Assembly: GCA_003963245.1 (NCBI GenBank)
Contig: RXJX01000009.1
Location: 89,107-153,106, forward strand
Direction of reading: 5' to 3'
Length of the DNA stretch: 64,000 nt
Source of the DNA: Neisseriaceae bacterium
Lineage (GTDB): Bacteria; Pseudomonadota; Gammaproteobacteria; Burkholderiales; UBA11063
Part shown: piece after piece, positions 1 to 10,159 of the stretch
Layout of the letters: each line of letters opens with the position of its first letter
Numbering within the stretch: the stretch's first letter is position 1
Notes under the pieces: generated by a model
Told to the model about the DNA's origin: nothing
Database searches by the model: none
What the model saw: only the letters and a program-made list of their open reading frames with translations
Translations under genes and position numbers: made by a program

Positions 1-1974
1 GAGCGCCAACTTACAATCACAAACAGTGGTAACAGCGAGGAAAAAAACTTTACTCTAAACTTACCTGTTAATTTCAGTATTAGCAATGGAAACTCAAATA
101 GTTGTACCATTATTGGTAATAACGTTACAAATATTTTATCTCCCAAAGCAAGTTGTGATTTAACCGTAAAATACACAAATAACACCGTAACAACCCAAAA
201 TTCGGCAGAAATTAGTATTGCTTATGACTATAATGTTAACACTACCGCCACACCCGCAACAGCGGTGGTTAACTATCGAGTGACACAGTCAACTGCCAAT
301 TTAACACTAACGCCAAACTCTCTACAAACTTATAGCTCAATTATTAGCAATAACTTGGCTGTAAGTAGCCCGATTGGCTACTTACTTATAAATAGCGGTG
401 ATGAAGAGGCAACTAACTTAGCATTCAACCTAGCGGGAACCAATCCCACATTATTTCAGGTCATTGGTGGGACATGTATTACTGGTGGAACCTTATCAAA
501 TCTATCGGGAAGTAACGCTTGTACTATTTCAACTCAGTTTGGGCCAGCTCCAAATGGCAGTGCCGGAAATAAAAGTGCTCTTTTTAATGTCGGTTATACT
601 CCATATTCTGGAGCTACAACTATCAGTACTGCAGATGTGATATTTACTGGAACAGTTACTGCCGCTCCTAGCGCCACTTTTATCAATAGCATATCAGCAA
701 ATAACTTTATGGGCGGTACAGGAACAAGCGCATCACCATATACCGGCAATACTAGCACTAGTTATACTCTAAGCATAAATTATGTCAATACTTCAACCAC
801 TACTAGCGCAAGCGGATTTACTACTAACAACTCAACATTACCAATAAACGGTTGGACATTAACTAATCATGGGTGTGAGAATGTTACCATGTCCGCTAAT
901 GGTGGTAATTGTACCGATACTTATACTCTAAATAGTACAGTGGCAGGCTCCCATGAGCTAAACTTAAATAACTCTACTGCAAGTTGGGTAGATTCTAGTG
1001 GTACTTATTTAGATCAAGTAATTACTGGAGTGGGGATTATTTATACAGAACTTAGCACTCCAATTCCACCAGCAAGTCTTTCTGGCGTAATGAGTAGCGA
1101 TACATTTACCACTGGATCTGGCACATCAGGTAGTAAATTTTCCGTAACCGAAGGAACAACTCCTGCGCCAACGATAACTTATACCATTTCCAATAATAGC
1201 ACTGGAGCGGCAAATAATTTTTACGTGGACTGGGTACAGCCGAATGGTTGGACTATGACTACCAATAACTGTGGTACATCTGGAAACCCAGTTACAATTG
1301 CTGGAACTGCTGGTAGTTGTAATATAATCTTTGAGCTAGACACGAGTGCAGCCGCAGAATATGATCTAGATTTGTCATCTCTCACGATGTACTGGACAAA
1401 TTCTGGCAGCGCCACACAACAATCCCAAGTGTTATCCGGGACAATTTATGCTCAAGTCGTAGCAACTCCGGCAACTAAAATGATCTTTGTTAGTACCAGC
1501 GGGTCTGCTGGTGGATTCGGGGCTTTTACTAATGCAGATACAATCTGTCAAAGTGATGCCACGAGCGGTAGCAAAACTAATATAGCAGGTGCAACTTGGA
1601 AAGCTCTGTTGCAAGGTAATAATGCTACTACCATCGGCACAACTTATGTTACAACCATGAATGAAACCATTGCTACAGCGACAACAACTAATTTAATTGC
1701 ATCAGGTACGACCAATAATACCTTAACTCATGCAATTAATAGAGATCGCGATGGCACTCAAGTTTCTCAATTGATCTGGACAGGGGGGTCGGCGGCAAAT
1801 ACTACATCATCAACGACTAAAAATTGTTCGGCTTGGTCAAGTTCACTTAGTACACGAACAGGTGGTTATGGATCGAGTAGTGATACCACCATCTGGTGGA
1901 ATTATGTCTCATTTGGTACCACATATAATCAGCCTTGCGACCAATTACAAAGCTTGTACTGCGTTCAGCAATAA
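1..1974 (+). CDS. Secreted Ig-like repeat protein with C-terminal DUF1554-like domain (5' end outside window)
   Basis: The reading frame is open from base 1 to the TAA at 1974, so the start lies upstream and 657 residues are visible. Most of it is Ser/Thr/Asn-rich beta-sandwich-like repeats of about 130 residues, with paired cysteines and recurring phrases (NGWTLTNHGCENVTM, NGWTMTTNNCGTSGN). The last ~165 residues (from about base 1477) begin KMIFVSTSGSAGGFGAFTNA and end with the cysteine pattern KNCSAWSS...QPCDQLQSLYCVQQ. This matches the DUF1554 domain of Leptospira and Legionella surface proteins, thought to adopt a C-type-lectin-like fold. Probable role is a surface or secreted adhesin-like protein; no enzymatic motif is seen. 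The DUF1554 assignment is from recall of the motif pattern. An ATG at 331 or the GTG at 265 could be mistaken for starts but sit mid-domain. Confidence 0.75.
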   Translation, partial: ERQLTITNSGNSEEKNFTLNLPVNFSISNGNSNSCTIIGNNVTNILSPKASCDLTVKYTNNTVTTQNSAEISIAYDYNVNTTATPATAVVNYRVTQSTANLTLTPNSLQTYSSIISNNLAVSSPIGYLLINSGDEEATNLAFNLAGTNPTLFQVIGGTCITGGTLSNLSGSNACTISTQFGPAPNGSAGNKSALFNVGYTPYSGATTISTADVIFTGTVTAAPSATFINSISANNFMGGTGTSASPYTGNTSTSYTLSINYVNTSTTTSASGFTTNNSTLPINGWTLTNHGCENVTMSANGGNCTDTYTLNSTVAGSHELNLNNSTASWVDSSGTYLDQVITGVGIIYTELSTPIPPASLSGVMSSDTFTTGSGTSGSKFSVTEGTTPAPTITYTISNNSTGAANNFYVDWVQPNGWTMTTNNCGTSGNPVTIAGTAGSCNIIFELDTSAAAEYDLDLSSLTMYWTNSGSATQQSQVLSGTIYAQVVATPATKMIFVSTSGSAGGFGAFTNADTICQSDATSGSKTNIAGATWKALLQGNNATTIGTTYVTTMNETIATATTTNLIASGTTNNTLTHAINRDRDGTQVSQLIWTGGSAANTTSSTTKNCSAWSSSLSTRTGGYGSSSDTTIWWNYVSFGTTYNQPCDQLQSLYCVQQ

Positions 1975-1997
1975 GAGATACACAATCTAAATTTAAT

Positions 1998-2023
1998 TGG
2001 CACTATCAATTTAGATAGTGCCA
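1998..2023 (+). terminator. Hairpin after the DUF1554-like gene
   Basis: A perfect 9-bp stem, ggcactatc (1999-2007) with gatagtgcc (2014-2022), plus one closing T-A pair and a 6-nt loop, begins 24 nt after the stop codon. No strong T-run follows, so it may be a weak terminator or an mRNA 3' stabiliser. Confidence 0.55.
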
Positions 2024-2148
2024 TTATCTACCATAAATAAGTCCTGAATTGTAATAAGCATCTAAAAACAATCATAGCTCTTTGCTTGACAGAATAAAAC
2101 TCATATCTTTGTTGCTGGTATTTCTTGATTTGGACGATAAATATCTGA

Positions 2149-2808
2149 CTACTCTTCTTCAAAAAATAAATCATCATCAAGATTAATCTGATGCTTACTT
2201 AGCACCGAGTGGATCCGCGATACGATCATTTCGATTGCAGCTTTGTTAGAACCGTGTGGAATAATGATGTGTGCATTGCGTTTAGTTGGCTCAACAAATT
2301 TCTTATACATTGGACGGACAAATTTGCTATATTGATCGATAACACTATCAACAGAAGGCCAACGACCTTCGGCAAGATCTCGTTTAAGCCGACGAATTAA
2401 CCTTATATCCCCTGCTGTATCCACAAAAATCCGCAACTCCATCTGTTTGCACATGGTATCATCGAAAAGCCCAAAAATCCCCTCAACAATAATAATCTGC
2501 GCAGGAACCACTGTTTTAGTTTCTGCGTTACGGGTATGTGTTCTAAAGTCATATTGTGGCATTTCGATTGGGACACAATTAGCCAAAGCATTTAACTGAA
2601 CCTCCATTAGTTCCCAATCCAAGGAATCAGGATGATCAAAATTAACCTTATCCCGTTCTTCCATCGTCAAATGTGAGAGGTCTAAGTAATAGTTATCTTG
2701 CATAAATACAGTTACACTTTCCGCTCCTGCAGCATGGATAATTTGCTCCGTTACGGTTGATTTACCAGACCCAGAACCACCAGCTACCCCAATAATAAAA
2801 GGTTTCAT
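2149..2808 (-). CDS. udk: Uridine kinase (copy 1 of a tandem pair)
   Basis: 219-residue P-loop kinase that would phosphorylate uridine/cytidine to UMP/CMP in pyrimidine salvage. The Walker A motif GGSGSGKST lies at residues ~10-18, followed by the udk-typical FMQDNYY and NFDHPDSLDWEL segments, an EMPQYDFRTHTR substrate-region motif and IIVEGIFGLFD. It starts 5 nt after the stop of a second udk-like gene (2814-3464). The two proteins align along their whole length, so this is a tandem duplication. Relative to copy 2 it has diverged more in the middle and carries an acidic tail (DDDLFFEEE). Both copies are probably co-transcribed with uvrB. Whether the two differ in nucleoside preference cannot be read from the sequence. 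Confidence 0.9.
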   Translation of the reverse strand: MKPFIIGVAGGSGSGKSTVTEQIIHAAGAESVTVFMQDNYYLDLSHLTMEERDKVNFDHPDSLDWELMEVQLNALANCVPIEMPQYDFRTHTRNAETKTVVPAQIIIVEGIFGLFDDTMCKQMELRIFVDTAGDIRLIRRLKRDLAEGRWPSVDSVIDQYSKFVRPMYKKFVEPTKRNAHIIIPHGSNKAAIEMIVSRIHSVLSKHQINLDDDLFFEEE

Positions 2809-2813
2809 ACTTC

Positions 2814-3464
2814 CTACACTTCTTCAAAATAAGCTGAAACTGACAGCTCGTCGTTATTAATTGCTGCTTTAACCCGGGCTACAATCATTTCTAGAGCTGC
2901 TTTATTCGCCCCATGTGGAATAATTATATGTGCATTACGCTTGCTCGGTTCGATAAATTGACGGTGCATCGGGCGAACCGATTCCAAATATTGCTTGATA
3001 ACTGACTCAGTAGTTCTACCCCGCTCAGTAATATCGCGCTCCAAACGGCGAATAAAGCGAATATCATCGGCAGTATCGACATAAATTCGTAATGCCATGT
3101 ATTTACGCATATCTACATCCAGCAATGCAAATAAACCCTCAATTACAATAATCGGTGCAGGTAACACAGTCACAGTTTCTGCTTTGCGGGTATCGCGAGC
3201 ATAATCGTAAGTTGGCATCTCAATTGGTAAACCGTTTGCCAGATCATCAATATGTTTGAGCATCAGCTCCCAATCAAACGAATCAGGGTGATCAAAATTC
3301 ACTTTACGTCTTTGTTCTGGCGTTAAATGAGCTAAATCACGATAATAATTATCCTGAATAATCACCGCAACCTGCTCACTACCAATCGCACTAACAATAT
3401 GTTCGGTAACGGTTGATTTACCTGAGCCAGACCCTCCGGCTACCCCGATAATAAAACTTGGCAT
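2814..3464 (-). CDS. udk: Uridine kinase (copy 2 of a tandem pair)
   Basis: 216-residue uridine/cytidine kinase with Walker A GGSGSGKST near residue 10, IIQDNYYRDL, NFDHPDSFDWEL, an EMPTYDYARDTR segment and IIVIEGLFALLD. It ends like its neighbour (KRNAHIIIPHGANKAALEMI). Located 18 nt downstream of uvrB and 5 nt upstream of copy 1, so the three genes form one probable minus-strand transcript, uvrB-udk-udk. All nucleotide-binding motifs are intact in both copies, so neither looks like a pseudogene. Confidence 0.9.
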   Translation of the reverse strand: MPSFIIGVAGGSGSGKSTVTEHIVSAIGSEQVAVIIQDNYYRDLAHLTPEQRRKVNFDHPDSFDWELMLKHIDDLANGLPIEMPTYDYARDTRKAETVTVLPAPIIVIEGLFALLDVDMRKYMALRIYVDTADDIRFIRRLERDITERGRTTESVIKQYLESVRPMHRQFIEPSKRNAHIIIPHGANKAALEMIVARVKAAINNDELSVSAYFEEV

Positions 3465-3482
3465 AATTTATTGTTTCACCTT

Positions 3483-5486
3483 CTAATTCTTAAATAACAA
3501 ATCTTTCAATACTTTTAACTCATCACGGCATTTCGCGGCATCTTCATATTCCAAATTAAGCGCATGTTGCTTCATTTTCTTTTCCAATTGCTTAATTAAT
3601 TTGGTAATTTCTTTTTCTGTCAAATGTTCAGGGAGCTTAACTTCAAAACTTTGCTTTTCTTGCTCTTTGTAGACGCCATCAATAATGTCATTAATCGGTT
3701 TAATAATCGTTTGTGGTGTAATTCCGAGCTTAAGATTATGGGCAATCTGTTTCTCACGACGACGTTTGGTTTCATCAATCGCAAACTGCATGGCTTTGGT
3801 AATCTTAGCCGCATAGAATATCGCTAATCCTTCACTATTACGTGCCGCGCGACCAATAGTTTGAATCAACGAACGCTCTGAACGTAAAAAACCCTCTTTA
3901 TCGGCATCAAAAACCGCAACCAAACTCACTTCGGGCATATCCAAGCCCTCGCGCAAAAGATTTACGCCAACTAAAACGTCAAAAACACCAAGGCGTAGAT
4001 CTCGAATAATTTCTACTCGCTCAACAGTATCAATGTCTGAATGCAGATAGCGGACTTTAATTCCATTTTCGGTATAATATTCACTAAGCCGTTCTGCCAT
4101 TTTTTTCGTAAGTGTGGTAACCAGAACGCGCTGACCACGAGCCTTGCGCAGACCGATTTCATAAAGCAAATCATCAACTTGATGCTCTACTGCCCGCACT
4201 TCAATTTCTGGATCAAGTAATCCAGTTGGACGTACCACCTGTTCTAACAAATTATCCTGATGTTCTGTCTCATATTTCCCGGGAGTGGCTGAAACCATAA
4301 TCGTTTGTGGCATGCGAGTTTCAAACTCTTCAAAGCGCAGCGGACGGTTATCCATCGCAGAAGGTAGGCGAAAACCATATTCAACTAAATTTTGCTTACG
4401 CGCACGATCACCATTATACATCCCACCAATCTGGGGAATTGTTACATGAGATTCATCAACAAATAAAATACTATTAAGTGGTAAATAATCAATCAAAGTT
4501 GGTGGTGGTTCACCCGGTGCACGACCGGTTAAGTGCCGCGAATAATTCTCAATTCCCTTGCAAAAACCAATCTCGGTGAGCATCTCGAGATCAAACTCGG
4601 TGCGCTGTTTAATCCGATAGGCTTCGATGGTTTTACCAATTGCTTCATAGTCTTTAATTCGCTGCTCCAACTCAACTTTAATCCCGTCACAAGCAGCTAA
4701 AACCGTTTCGAGTGGTGTAACATAATGTGAAGATGGGAATACGGTAAAGCGACTTAAACGTTGCTCAACTTTACCAGTCAGTGGGTCAAAAAGAAAAATA
4801 CCATCAATTTCATCATCAAACAAACTCACCCGAACCGCTTTATCATAATACTCAGCAGGAAAAATATCTAGTGTATCACCACGCACCCGAAAAGTACCAC
4901 GTTTAAATTCGGCATCGGCACGTTGGTACTGCATACTAGCTAATTGGCGGATGGCATCCGCATGAGTTAATTTCTCGCCTTCTTTAACATGTAGAATCAT
5001 TTTTTGATAGGCAGCTTCATCACCGATACCGTAGATGGCTGACACGGTAGCAACGATTATGACATCTTCACGCTCTAAAAGATTTTTGGTGGCAGACAGA
5101 CGCATTTGTTCAATATGTTCATTTATCGCCGAATCTTTTTCAATAAATAAATCTTTATGTGGAACATAAGCTTCCGGCTGATAATAATCGTAATAAGACA
5201 CGAAATATTCGACTGCATTTTCAGGGAAGAAATCACGGAACTCAGCATAAAGCTGCGCTGCCAGCGTCTTATTGTGTACCATAATACAGGCGGCACGTCC
5301 AGTTTGTGCAATTATATTTGCCATGGTATAGGTTTTACCGCTTCCAGTAACCCCTAAGAGGGTTTGATACTGCAGACCATCGTTTAAACCTTCGACAAGT
5401 CCGGCAATTGCAGCTGGCTGATCACCTGCTGGTTCAAAAGGTTGGTAGAGTTTAAATTTACTATTGGGATATTGAACTATTTTCAT
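3483..5486 (-). CDS. uvrB: Excinuclease ABC subunit B
   Basis: 667-residue UvrB, the damage-verifying helicase-like subunit of nucleotide excision repair. Visible landmarks are Walker [11 protein letters not shown] near residue 45, the [12 protein letters not shown] beta-hairpin motif, the DESHV box near residue 340, the helicase motif [12 protein letters not shown], the GRAARN motif near 545, and a C-terminal UVR domain ([16 protein letters not shown]) that binds UvrC. Length matches the family. The start [24 protein letters not shown] is the normal UvrB N-terminus. No uvrA or uvrC is nearby. It is followed on the same strand by the two uridine kinases. Confidence 0.98.
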   Translation of the reverse strand: MKIVQYPNSKFKLYQPFEPAGDQPAAIAGLVEGLNDGLQYQTLLGVTGSGKTYTMANIIAQTGRAACIMVHNKTLAAQLYAEFRDFFPENAVEYFVSYYDYYQPEAYVPHKDLFIEKDSAINEHIEQMRLSATKNLLEREDVIIVATVSAIYGIGDEAAYQKMILHVKEGEKLTHADAIRQLASMQYQRADAEFKRGTFRVRGDTLDIFPAEYYDKAVRVSLFDDEIDGIFLFDPLTGKVEQRLSRFTVFPSSHYVTPLETVLAACDGIKVELEQRIKDYEAIGKTIEAYRIKQRTEFDLEMLTEIGFCKGIENYSRHLTGRAPGEPPPTLIDYLPLNSILFVDESHVTIPQIGGMYNGDRARKQNLVEYGFRLPSAMDNRPLRFEEFETRMPQTIMVSATPGKYETEHQDNLLEQVVRPTGLLDPEIEVRAVEHQVDDLLYEIGLRKARGQRVLVTTLTKKMAERLSEYYTENGIKVRYLHSDIDTVERVEIIRDLRLGVFDVLVGVNLLREGLDMPEVSLVAVFDADKEGFLRSERSLIQTIGRAARNSEGLAIFYAAKITKAMQFAIDETKRRREKQIAHNLKLGITPQTIIKPINDIIDGVYKEQEKQSFEVKLPEHLTEKEITKLIKQLEKKMKQHALNLEYEDAAKCRDELKVLKDLLFKN

Positions 5487-5611
5487 GTACGAATTATAAC
5501 TGATTTTAGATAAAGATAGAAAAAAAGACCGTCAATAAATGACGATCTTCATAAGACAAATTTGAATTGTCTGATTCTCTAGATTCAAACATAAACAAGT
5601 ATCCGCAGTAG

Positions 5612-5715
5612 CTGCCGGAATAAAACAGCAAGAACTAGACGTAAGGCGACGCGGTGTACGTGATAAGTACATAAGGAGCCTTACAACGACGTTATTGCTA
5701 TTTTACTCCGAGCAG
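5612..5715 (+). repeat. Structured intergenic repeat, copy 1
   Basis: About 104 bp that can fold as nested stems. Outer ends: GCCGGAATAAAACAGCAA against TTGCTATTTTACTCCGAGC. Inner stem P2: gtaaggc (5641-5647) with gccttac (5678-5684). Between them lie GACG, a tgtac/gtaca hairpin (5655-5671) and AAGGA. It shares GACG, AAGGA and AACGACG with the copies at 47.1 and 55.1 kb while stem bases differ in a compensatory way. It ends 7 nt beyond the stop codon of the minus-strand Bax-inhibitor gene, so it would form the 3' end of that mRNA. Confidence 0.75.
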
Positions 5716-5722
5716 ATACAAT

Positions 5723-6421
5723 CTATCTTCTGTCGTTACCAGACAATGCAATAATAATCTGTAACAAGCTGGTAAACAAATTGTACAAGCTAACATAAAT
5801 GCTCAATGTTGCAGAAATATAATTAGTTTCACCACCGATAATGATTTGGTTAACTTGCCATAAAATCATCAAAGATGAGAAAATAACAAATGCACCACAC
5901 AAGATTAACTGCATCATTGGCGTATGAAAGAAAATCATTGCAATCATTGAAATTAAAATTACAATTCCACCAATTGCCAAAAAGTTAGTCAAAAACGGAG
6001 TTTCGCGTTTAATTGTAAAAGCAATCGCGCTCATCACAAAAAATACTGCTGAAGTTAATATTGCCGCTAATAAAATCAGTTGGCTACCGTTTGGAATACG
6101 TAACGCCACCTGAAATAACGGACCCAATAACAAGCCCATCAAAAGCGTAAATGCCATCAACCACACGATTCCAGCAAAGCTATTACGATTTTTCTGTACC
6201 ATAAACATTAGGAAATACATTCCACCGATTAAAAGCAATGTACCCATAATCGGGCTGCCCAATAAAAAGGCAAATGACATATTAACCCCAATCAAAGCGC
6301 CGATTGCCGTTGGAATCATTGATAATGCTAATAATAAATAAGTATTCTTCAAAACTTGCTGGCGAATCTCTGCTGATGGCGCTGCCATTGCATATTGCTG
6401 CTGTTGATAATAGTTGTTCAT
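5723..6421 (-). CDS. Bax inhibitor-1 / YccA-family inner-membrane protein
   Basis: 232-residue polytopic membrane protein of the UPF0005 (Bax inhibitor-1, YccA/YbhL) family. After a short Gln/Tyr-rich cytoplasmic N-terminus (MNNYYQQQQYA) there are about seven hydrophobic segments from residue ~28 to the end. Family members in E. coli interact with the FtsH protease or act as leak channels; the role here is inferred from family only. I place the start at the ATG at 6421, preceded by GAGGA with 8-nt spacing, rather than the upstream TTG in frame. It stands alone, with structured repeat copy 1 directly after its stop codon. Confidence 0.85.
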   Translation of the reverse strand: MNNYYQQQQYAMAAPSAEIRQQVLKNTYLLLALSMIPTAIGALIGVNMSFAFLLGSPIMGTLLLIGGMYFLMFMVQKNRNSFAGIVWLMAFTLLMGLLLGPLFQVALRIPNGSQLILLAAILTSAVFFVMSAIAFTIKRETPFLTNFLAIGGIVILISMIAMIFFHTPMMQLILCGAFVIFSSLMILWQVNQIIIGGETNYISATLSIYVSLYNLFTSLLQIIIALSGNDRR

Positions 6422-6557
6422 ATATATTTTCCTCAATAAAAAACGTAGCTATCCTTGCTATTATATAGTACTTTGTAGTTAAAAATCAAGCGCCATTATA
6501 ATCATAAGCACCACAGCGCTCTGCTAAAACTTTATCTTTAAAGCACTAGCAAAGTGA

Positions 6558-9374
6558 TTAATTCACAAAATAATCAAAATAGCTGTCTAATAGTGGCGTT
6601 GTTAGACGCAAGATAAACTGCATAACGTTCTCGCTAGCAAGAGATTTTTCCTGATAACTATGAATATCTGCCAAACCAAGATAGTAATGCTCGCCTCCTT
6701 CATTATCGCTTTTTTTAAGAAAAATCATAATCTTAAGATTATTCTCTCGGTAATTAATAATCTTCATTAATTCGGGAGAAATTGTGGCGCCATAAGGACG
6801 AGAATACCAGACCAAATCTTGTGAATTAAGAAAAATATTATCATATTTGGCATTCATCTGGCTGGCTGAGATCTTTTTATAGGTAATAAAAATCGGTACA
6901 CTATTGGCAATAATTCGATAACCATAAATTGAAGTTTCCATCGACAGATTAACATTCAATAATCTAACCAGCTCTTTTCGCGAATACTTGTTATAAAGAA
7001 TAAAATCATTATCCTTACTAACTGGCTTATATTCTTCAAAATAACTTAAACCTAGCTTTATCGTTTGTAAAACTAATGCTTTAAAATCTGGATTTTCAAG
7101 GCTCTGATTAAAATCAGTGCTCAATCTGAATTGATTATCATCAGCATCAAGCAAACTTACTTGATATTTTTTTTGCAAGGCATTACTGGTTACAAGAGTC
7201 AAAATATTACGAATAGCAATTTGCTTTTGATTACTAATCTGAACGCCATATTCGCTAGCTAAATTGGCATAAATTAGGCTCTCATCATTACACCCTTCAA
7301 TTAAACTCAACAGCACATATAACTCATCTGGGCGAGCCGCAAAAAATAATTCTTGAGTAATATAATTAAGATATGCCAAACTGCTATCTGAAAACGTAAT
7401 TACACTATCATTATGATAATTGAGTAGCTCGTAGTAATTGTTATACAAGATTTTATTAGATTGATTTTGGTAACGAAAAATAATTTTGGGATCAATTGAA
7501 TTATGTACACGAAAATCAACCAACTCTGGAACGCGGTTTAATTTTTTCTTTAACTCCTGATAACTTTGATTAATAAACTTACGATTAATCTGAATATTGT
7601 TGATAGATTTATATATCCGTTCACGAGCAATCCGATCAAATGAAACAGAAACATTTGTAGGAATTAAAGAATTAGCTTCGCTGACGAATGAACGTAAGTC
7701 CTCTTTATTATATGAGTTATTTCCTGACAATGCTACTGCAATTAAAAAGCTACTCGCATAATTACCGATAAAGTCCAAAATCACACAATAATCTTTGTCT
7801 GGGCTTTTGCGTAACCCTCGTCCAAGCTGCTGGATAAATACAATAGCAGATTGCGTTGGTCTTAATAAAACGATCTGATTAACGCAAGGAATATCAATCC
7901 CTTCGTTAAAAATATCAACACTAAAAATATAATCAAGATATTCCTGTGGCTTGCCATTAGCATCATATAGTTGATTAGCTAAAAGCTGAATTGCGTTTTC
8001 TCGAGCACAATCATCGTCAGCACCACTTAAACTTAGCGTCTTATAACCAGCCAAATTAAAATAACGAGACAATTCATTCGCTTCTTCAACTCGTGAAACA
8101 AAGACTAAACCGCGCATCTTATCACTACCACCATGTCCATACAACTTGAGGTTGCTAATAATATGCTTTACCCGATCATTATAATTGAATTGATTAAAAC
8201 AGCTGTAATCATCCAGATAACTATCATTAACCATCAATTCAGAAATACCAAAATAATGGAAAGGACAGACCAGATTTTCTTCAAGCGCCTCATTTAAGCG
8301 AATCTCATAAGCTATATTATGATTAAATAATTGATAAATATCAAAATCATCACTGCGCTCAGGAGTAGCGGTCATCCCTAATAGAAATTTTGGGCGAAAA
8401 TGTTTAAGAATTTTTTGATAGCCAGCAGAACCAGCACGATGAACTTCGTCAATAACTATATAATCAAAGTGATCTGCCTCAAACTGATAGAGGTATTCAT
8501 CTTTCTGTAGGGTTTGTAGTGAAGCAAAAATGAAATCAGAAGCAAACTGCTTTAGTTCACCAGTTAATTTACCAGCTTTTAGTTGGGGAAAGATTTTAGA
8601 ATAGCTATGGATTGCAGCATTAAGAATGCTCTCGCGGTGAACAATAAAAAGTACTTTCTTAGCACCAAACTCTTTTACAGCAAAAGCGCTCAAATAAGTT
8701 TTACCACTTCCGGTGGCAGATATGATCAACGCCTTATTTTGCTTTTGCTTGCGTAATTCATCAAGTGCAGTCAAAGCTTTGCGCTGCATACTGTTTGGTA
8801 CTAGAGTTTCAGTAGTATTAGGGATAGCTTTCTCTAATTTAGCTCTCGTCAGCTCATACTTCTTTCGGTATTCCTCAAGTAATTCAGCACTCAATACTTG
8901 AGATTCAGCATAAACTTGCTGATATATTTCATCTATTTGCTGAGGAATCACTGCATCTTGAGAATACTCGAGATAAATATTAGTTTCAAAGTTACGTCGC
9001 AATGCATTATTAGTAAGATTTGAACTACCAATAATACACGATGAATGCCCATTTTTATGTTTAACGACGTATAATTTGGGATGATAACCAGAAATATCAG
9101 CAATACGCACTTCTAGATTATCAATCTGGCGCAAAAATTCAAAAACGCGTGGGCTATTAAAATTATTCATAAACCCAGTAATGATTACTACTTTCACTTG
9201 TTTATCAAGTAGCTCTTTCAATTCATTCAAAATCAGATATAAACCATCTGGGGTAATAAATGCAACCAGAATAATAACTTCAGCAATATCATCGGTTTTC
9301 AATAGATAGCTTAGTTTTGAATAGACATATTTTTTTTGTTTGGGTTGATTAGTTAATATTTCCTGCTGGTTCAT
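6558..9374 (-). CDS. PLD-type nuclease + DEAD/DEAH helicase + DUF3427 protein
   Basis: 938-residue fusion. Residues ~1-170 form a phospholipase-D-like (HKD) nuclease domain with HPKLYVVKHKNG and IIGSSNLTNNAL. Residues ~200-560 are a superfamily 2 helicase: motif I ATGSGKTYLS, DEVHRAGS (motif II), MTATPERSD (motif III), FNEGIDIP, and motif VI QQLGRGLRKSPDKD. The remaining ~370 residues correspond in position and content to DUF3427. This architecture (COG3886 + COG1061 + DUF3427) is widespread and often found among defence or mobile genes, but its function is not established. Genes on either side (yccA-like, nudC) are housekeeping. It could be a DNA repair or anti-phage enzyme. The catalytic residues seen are intact. 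Confidence 0.85.
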   Translation of the reverse strand: MNQQEILTNQPKQKKYVYSKLSYLLKTDDIAEVIILVAFITPDGLYLILNELKELLDKQVKVVIITGFMNNFNSPRVFEFLRQIDNLEVRIADISGYHPKLYVVKHKNGHSSCIIGSSNLTNNALRRNFETNIYLEYSQDAVIPQQIDEIYQQVYAESQVLSAELLEEYRKKYELTRAKLEKAIPNTTETLVPNSMQRKALTALDELRKQKQNKALIISATGSGKTYLSAFAVKEFGAKKVLFIVHRESILNAAIHSYSKIFPQLKAGKLTGELKQFASDFIFASLQTLQKDEYLYQFEADHFDYIVIDEVHRAGSAGYQKILKHFRPKFLLGMTATPERSDDFDIYQLFNHNIAYEIRLNEALEENLVCPFHYFGISELMVNDSYLDDYSCFNQFNYNDRVKHIISNLKLYGHGGSDKMRGLVFVSRVEEANELSRYFNLAGYKTLSLSGADDDCARENAIQLLANQLYDANGKPQEYLDYIFSVDIFNEGIDIPCVNQIVLLRPTQSAIVFIQQLGRGLRKSPDKDYCVILDFIGNYASSFLIAVALSGNNSYNKEDLRSFVSEANSLIPTNVSVSFDRIARERIYKSINNIQINRKFINQSYQELKKKLNRVPELVDFRVHNSIDPKIIFRYQNQSNKILYNNYYELLNYHNDSVITFSDSSLAYLNYITQELFFAARPDELYVLLSLIEGCNDESLIYANLASEYGVQISNQKQIAIRNILTLVTSNALQKKYQVSLLDADDNQFRLSTDFNQSLENPDFKALVLQTIKLGLSYFEEYKPVSKDNDFILYNKYSRKELVRLLNVNLSMETSIYGYRIIANSVPIFITYKKISASQMNAKYDNIFLNSQDLVWYSRPYGATISPELMKIINYRENNLKIMIFLKKSDNEGGEHYYLGLADIHSYQEKSLASENVMQFILRLTTPLLDSYFDYFVN

Positions 9375-9394
9375 TTCTGCACCATTATAAATTT

Positions 9395-10156
9395 CTAGTG
9401 CTTAGCGATAAAATCATCAATCAGGCGACTAGCAATCGAAAGATGGGTCGAAGGACGTCCGGGGATTTCATTTTTGGCAAAAAACCCAGCTGCACGCATT
9501 TCAGTGGTATCTAAAACAATTTCACCGCTTTCATATTCAGCAGTAAATGCAATCATCAACGAATTGGGAAATGGCCAATATTGCGAACCCCAGTATTGAA
9601 CATTTTTAATTTTGATGCCGACTTCTTCAAAGACTTCGCGATGCACGGTTTGTTCCAATGACTCGCCAACTTCACAAAAGCCGGCTAAGACACTCCACAT
9701 TTCGGGAGCAAAATGATTGGCTTGCGCCATTAATAATTTATTACCATGAGTAACTGCAACTATCATTGCTGGAGATATTCGCGGATAAATCTCATGCTCA
9801 CAATGACCGCAATGCAACCATTTACCTAAAGTAGATAAACTGGTTGCTTGTCCGCATGTTGAGCAGTAACGATTAGTCTCTTGATAAAACAGCATTTGTT
9901 CAGCATGAATGATCTTTTCAATCATTTCCATGCCAAAGAAATTTAATGCTTGACGGAGGTTAACCAAGCGCAGTTCAGGTAACAAGCTTAAATCAACATC
10001 AGGACTAATTGAACCCAAAATATTTATACCATCAACCTGAATCAGACTTGGCTGATAACTTAAGTTCTGTAATTGCGCACTATCTGGTAAATACCAACCA
10101 TCGCCAGTAGCAGCACGAGTTACCAGCAATGATTTAGCAGCAAAAATCAAATTCAC
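9395..10156 (-). CDS. nudC: NAD+ / NADH diphosphatase, Nudix family
   Basis: 253 residues. NudC hydrolyses NAD(H) to NMN(H) + AMP and removes NAD caps from RNA 5' ends. A zinc ribbon (CSTCGQ...CGHCE, residues ~98-120) precedes a Nudix box with G(F)CEVGESLEQTVHREVFEEVGI spacing at ~157-180 and the NudC signature SQYWPFPNSLM (canonical SQPWPFP, with P replaced by Y). The gene starts 3 nt after the dapD stop and ends 20 nt upstream of the helicase start, so dapD-nudC-helicase may be one transcript. Confidence 0.95.
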   Translation of the reverse strand: MNLIFAAKSLLVTRAATGDGWYLPDSAQLQNLSYQPSLIQVDGINILGSISPDVDLSLLPELRLVNLRQALNFFGMEMIEKIIHAEQMLFYQETNRYCSTCGQATSLSTLGKWLHCGHCEHEIYPRISPAMIVAVTHGNKLLMAQANHFAPEMWSVLAGFCEVGESLEQTVHREVFEEVGIKIKNVQYWGSQYWPFPNSLMIAFTAEYESGEIVLDTTEMRAAGFFAKNEIPGRPSTHLSIASRLIDDFIAKH

Positions 10157-10159
10157 AAT

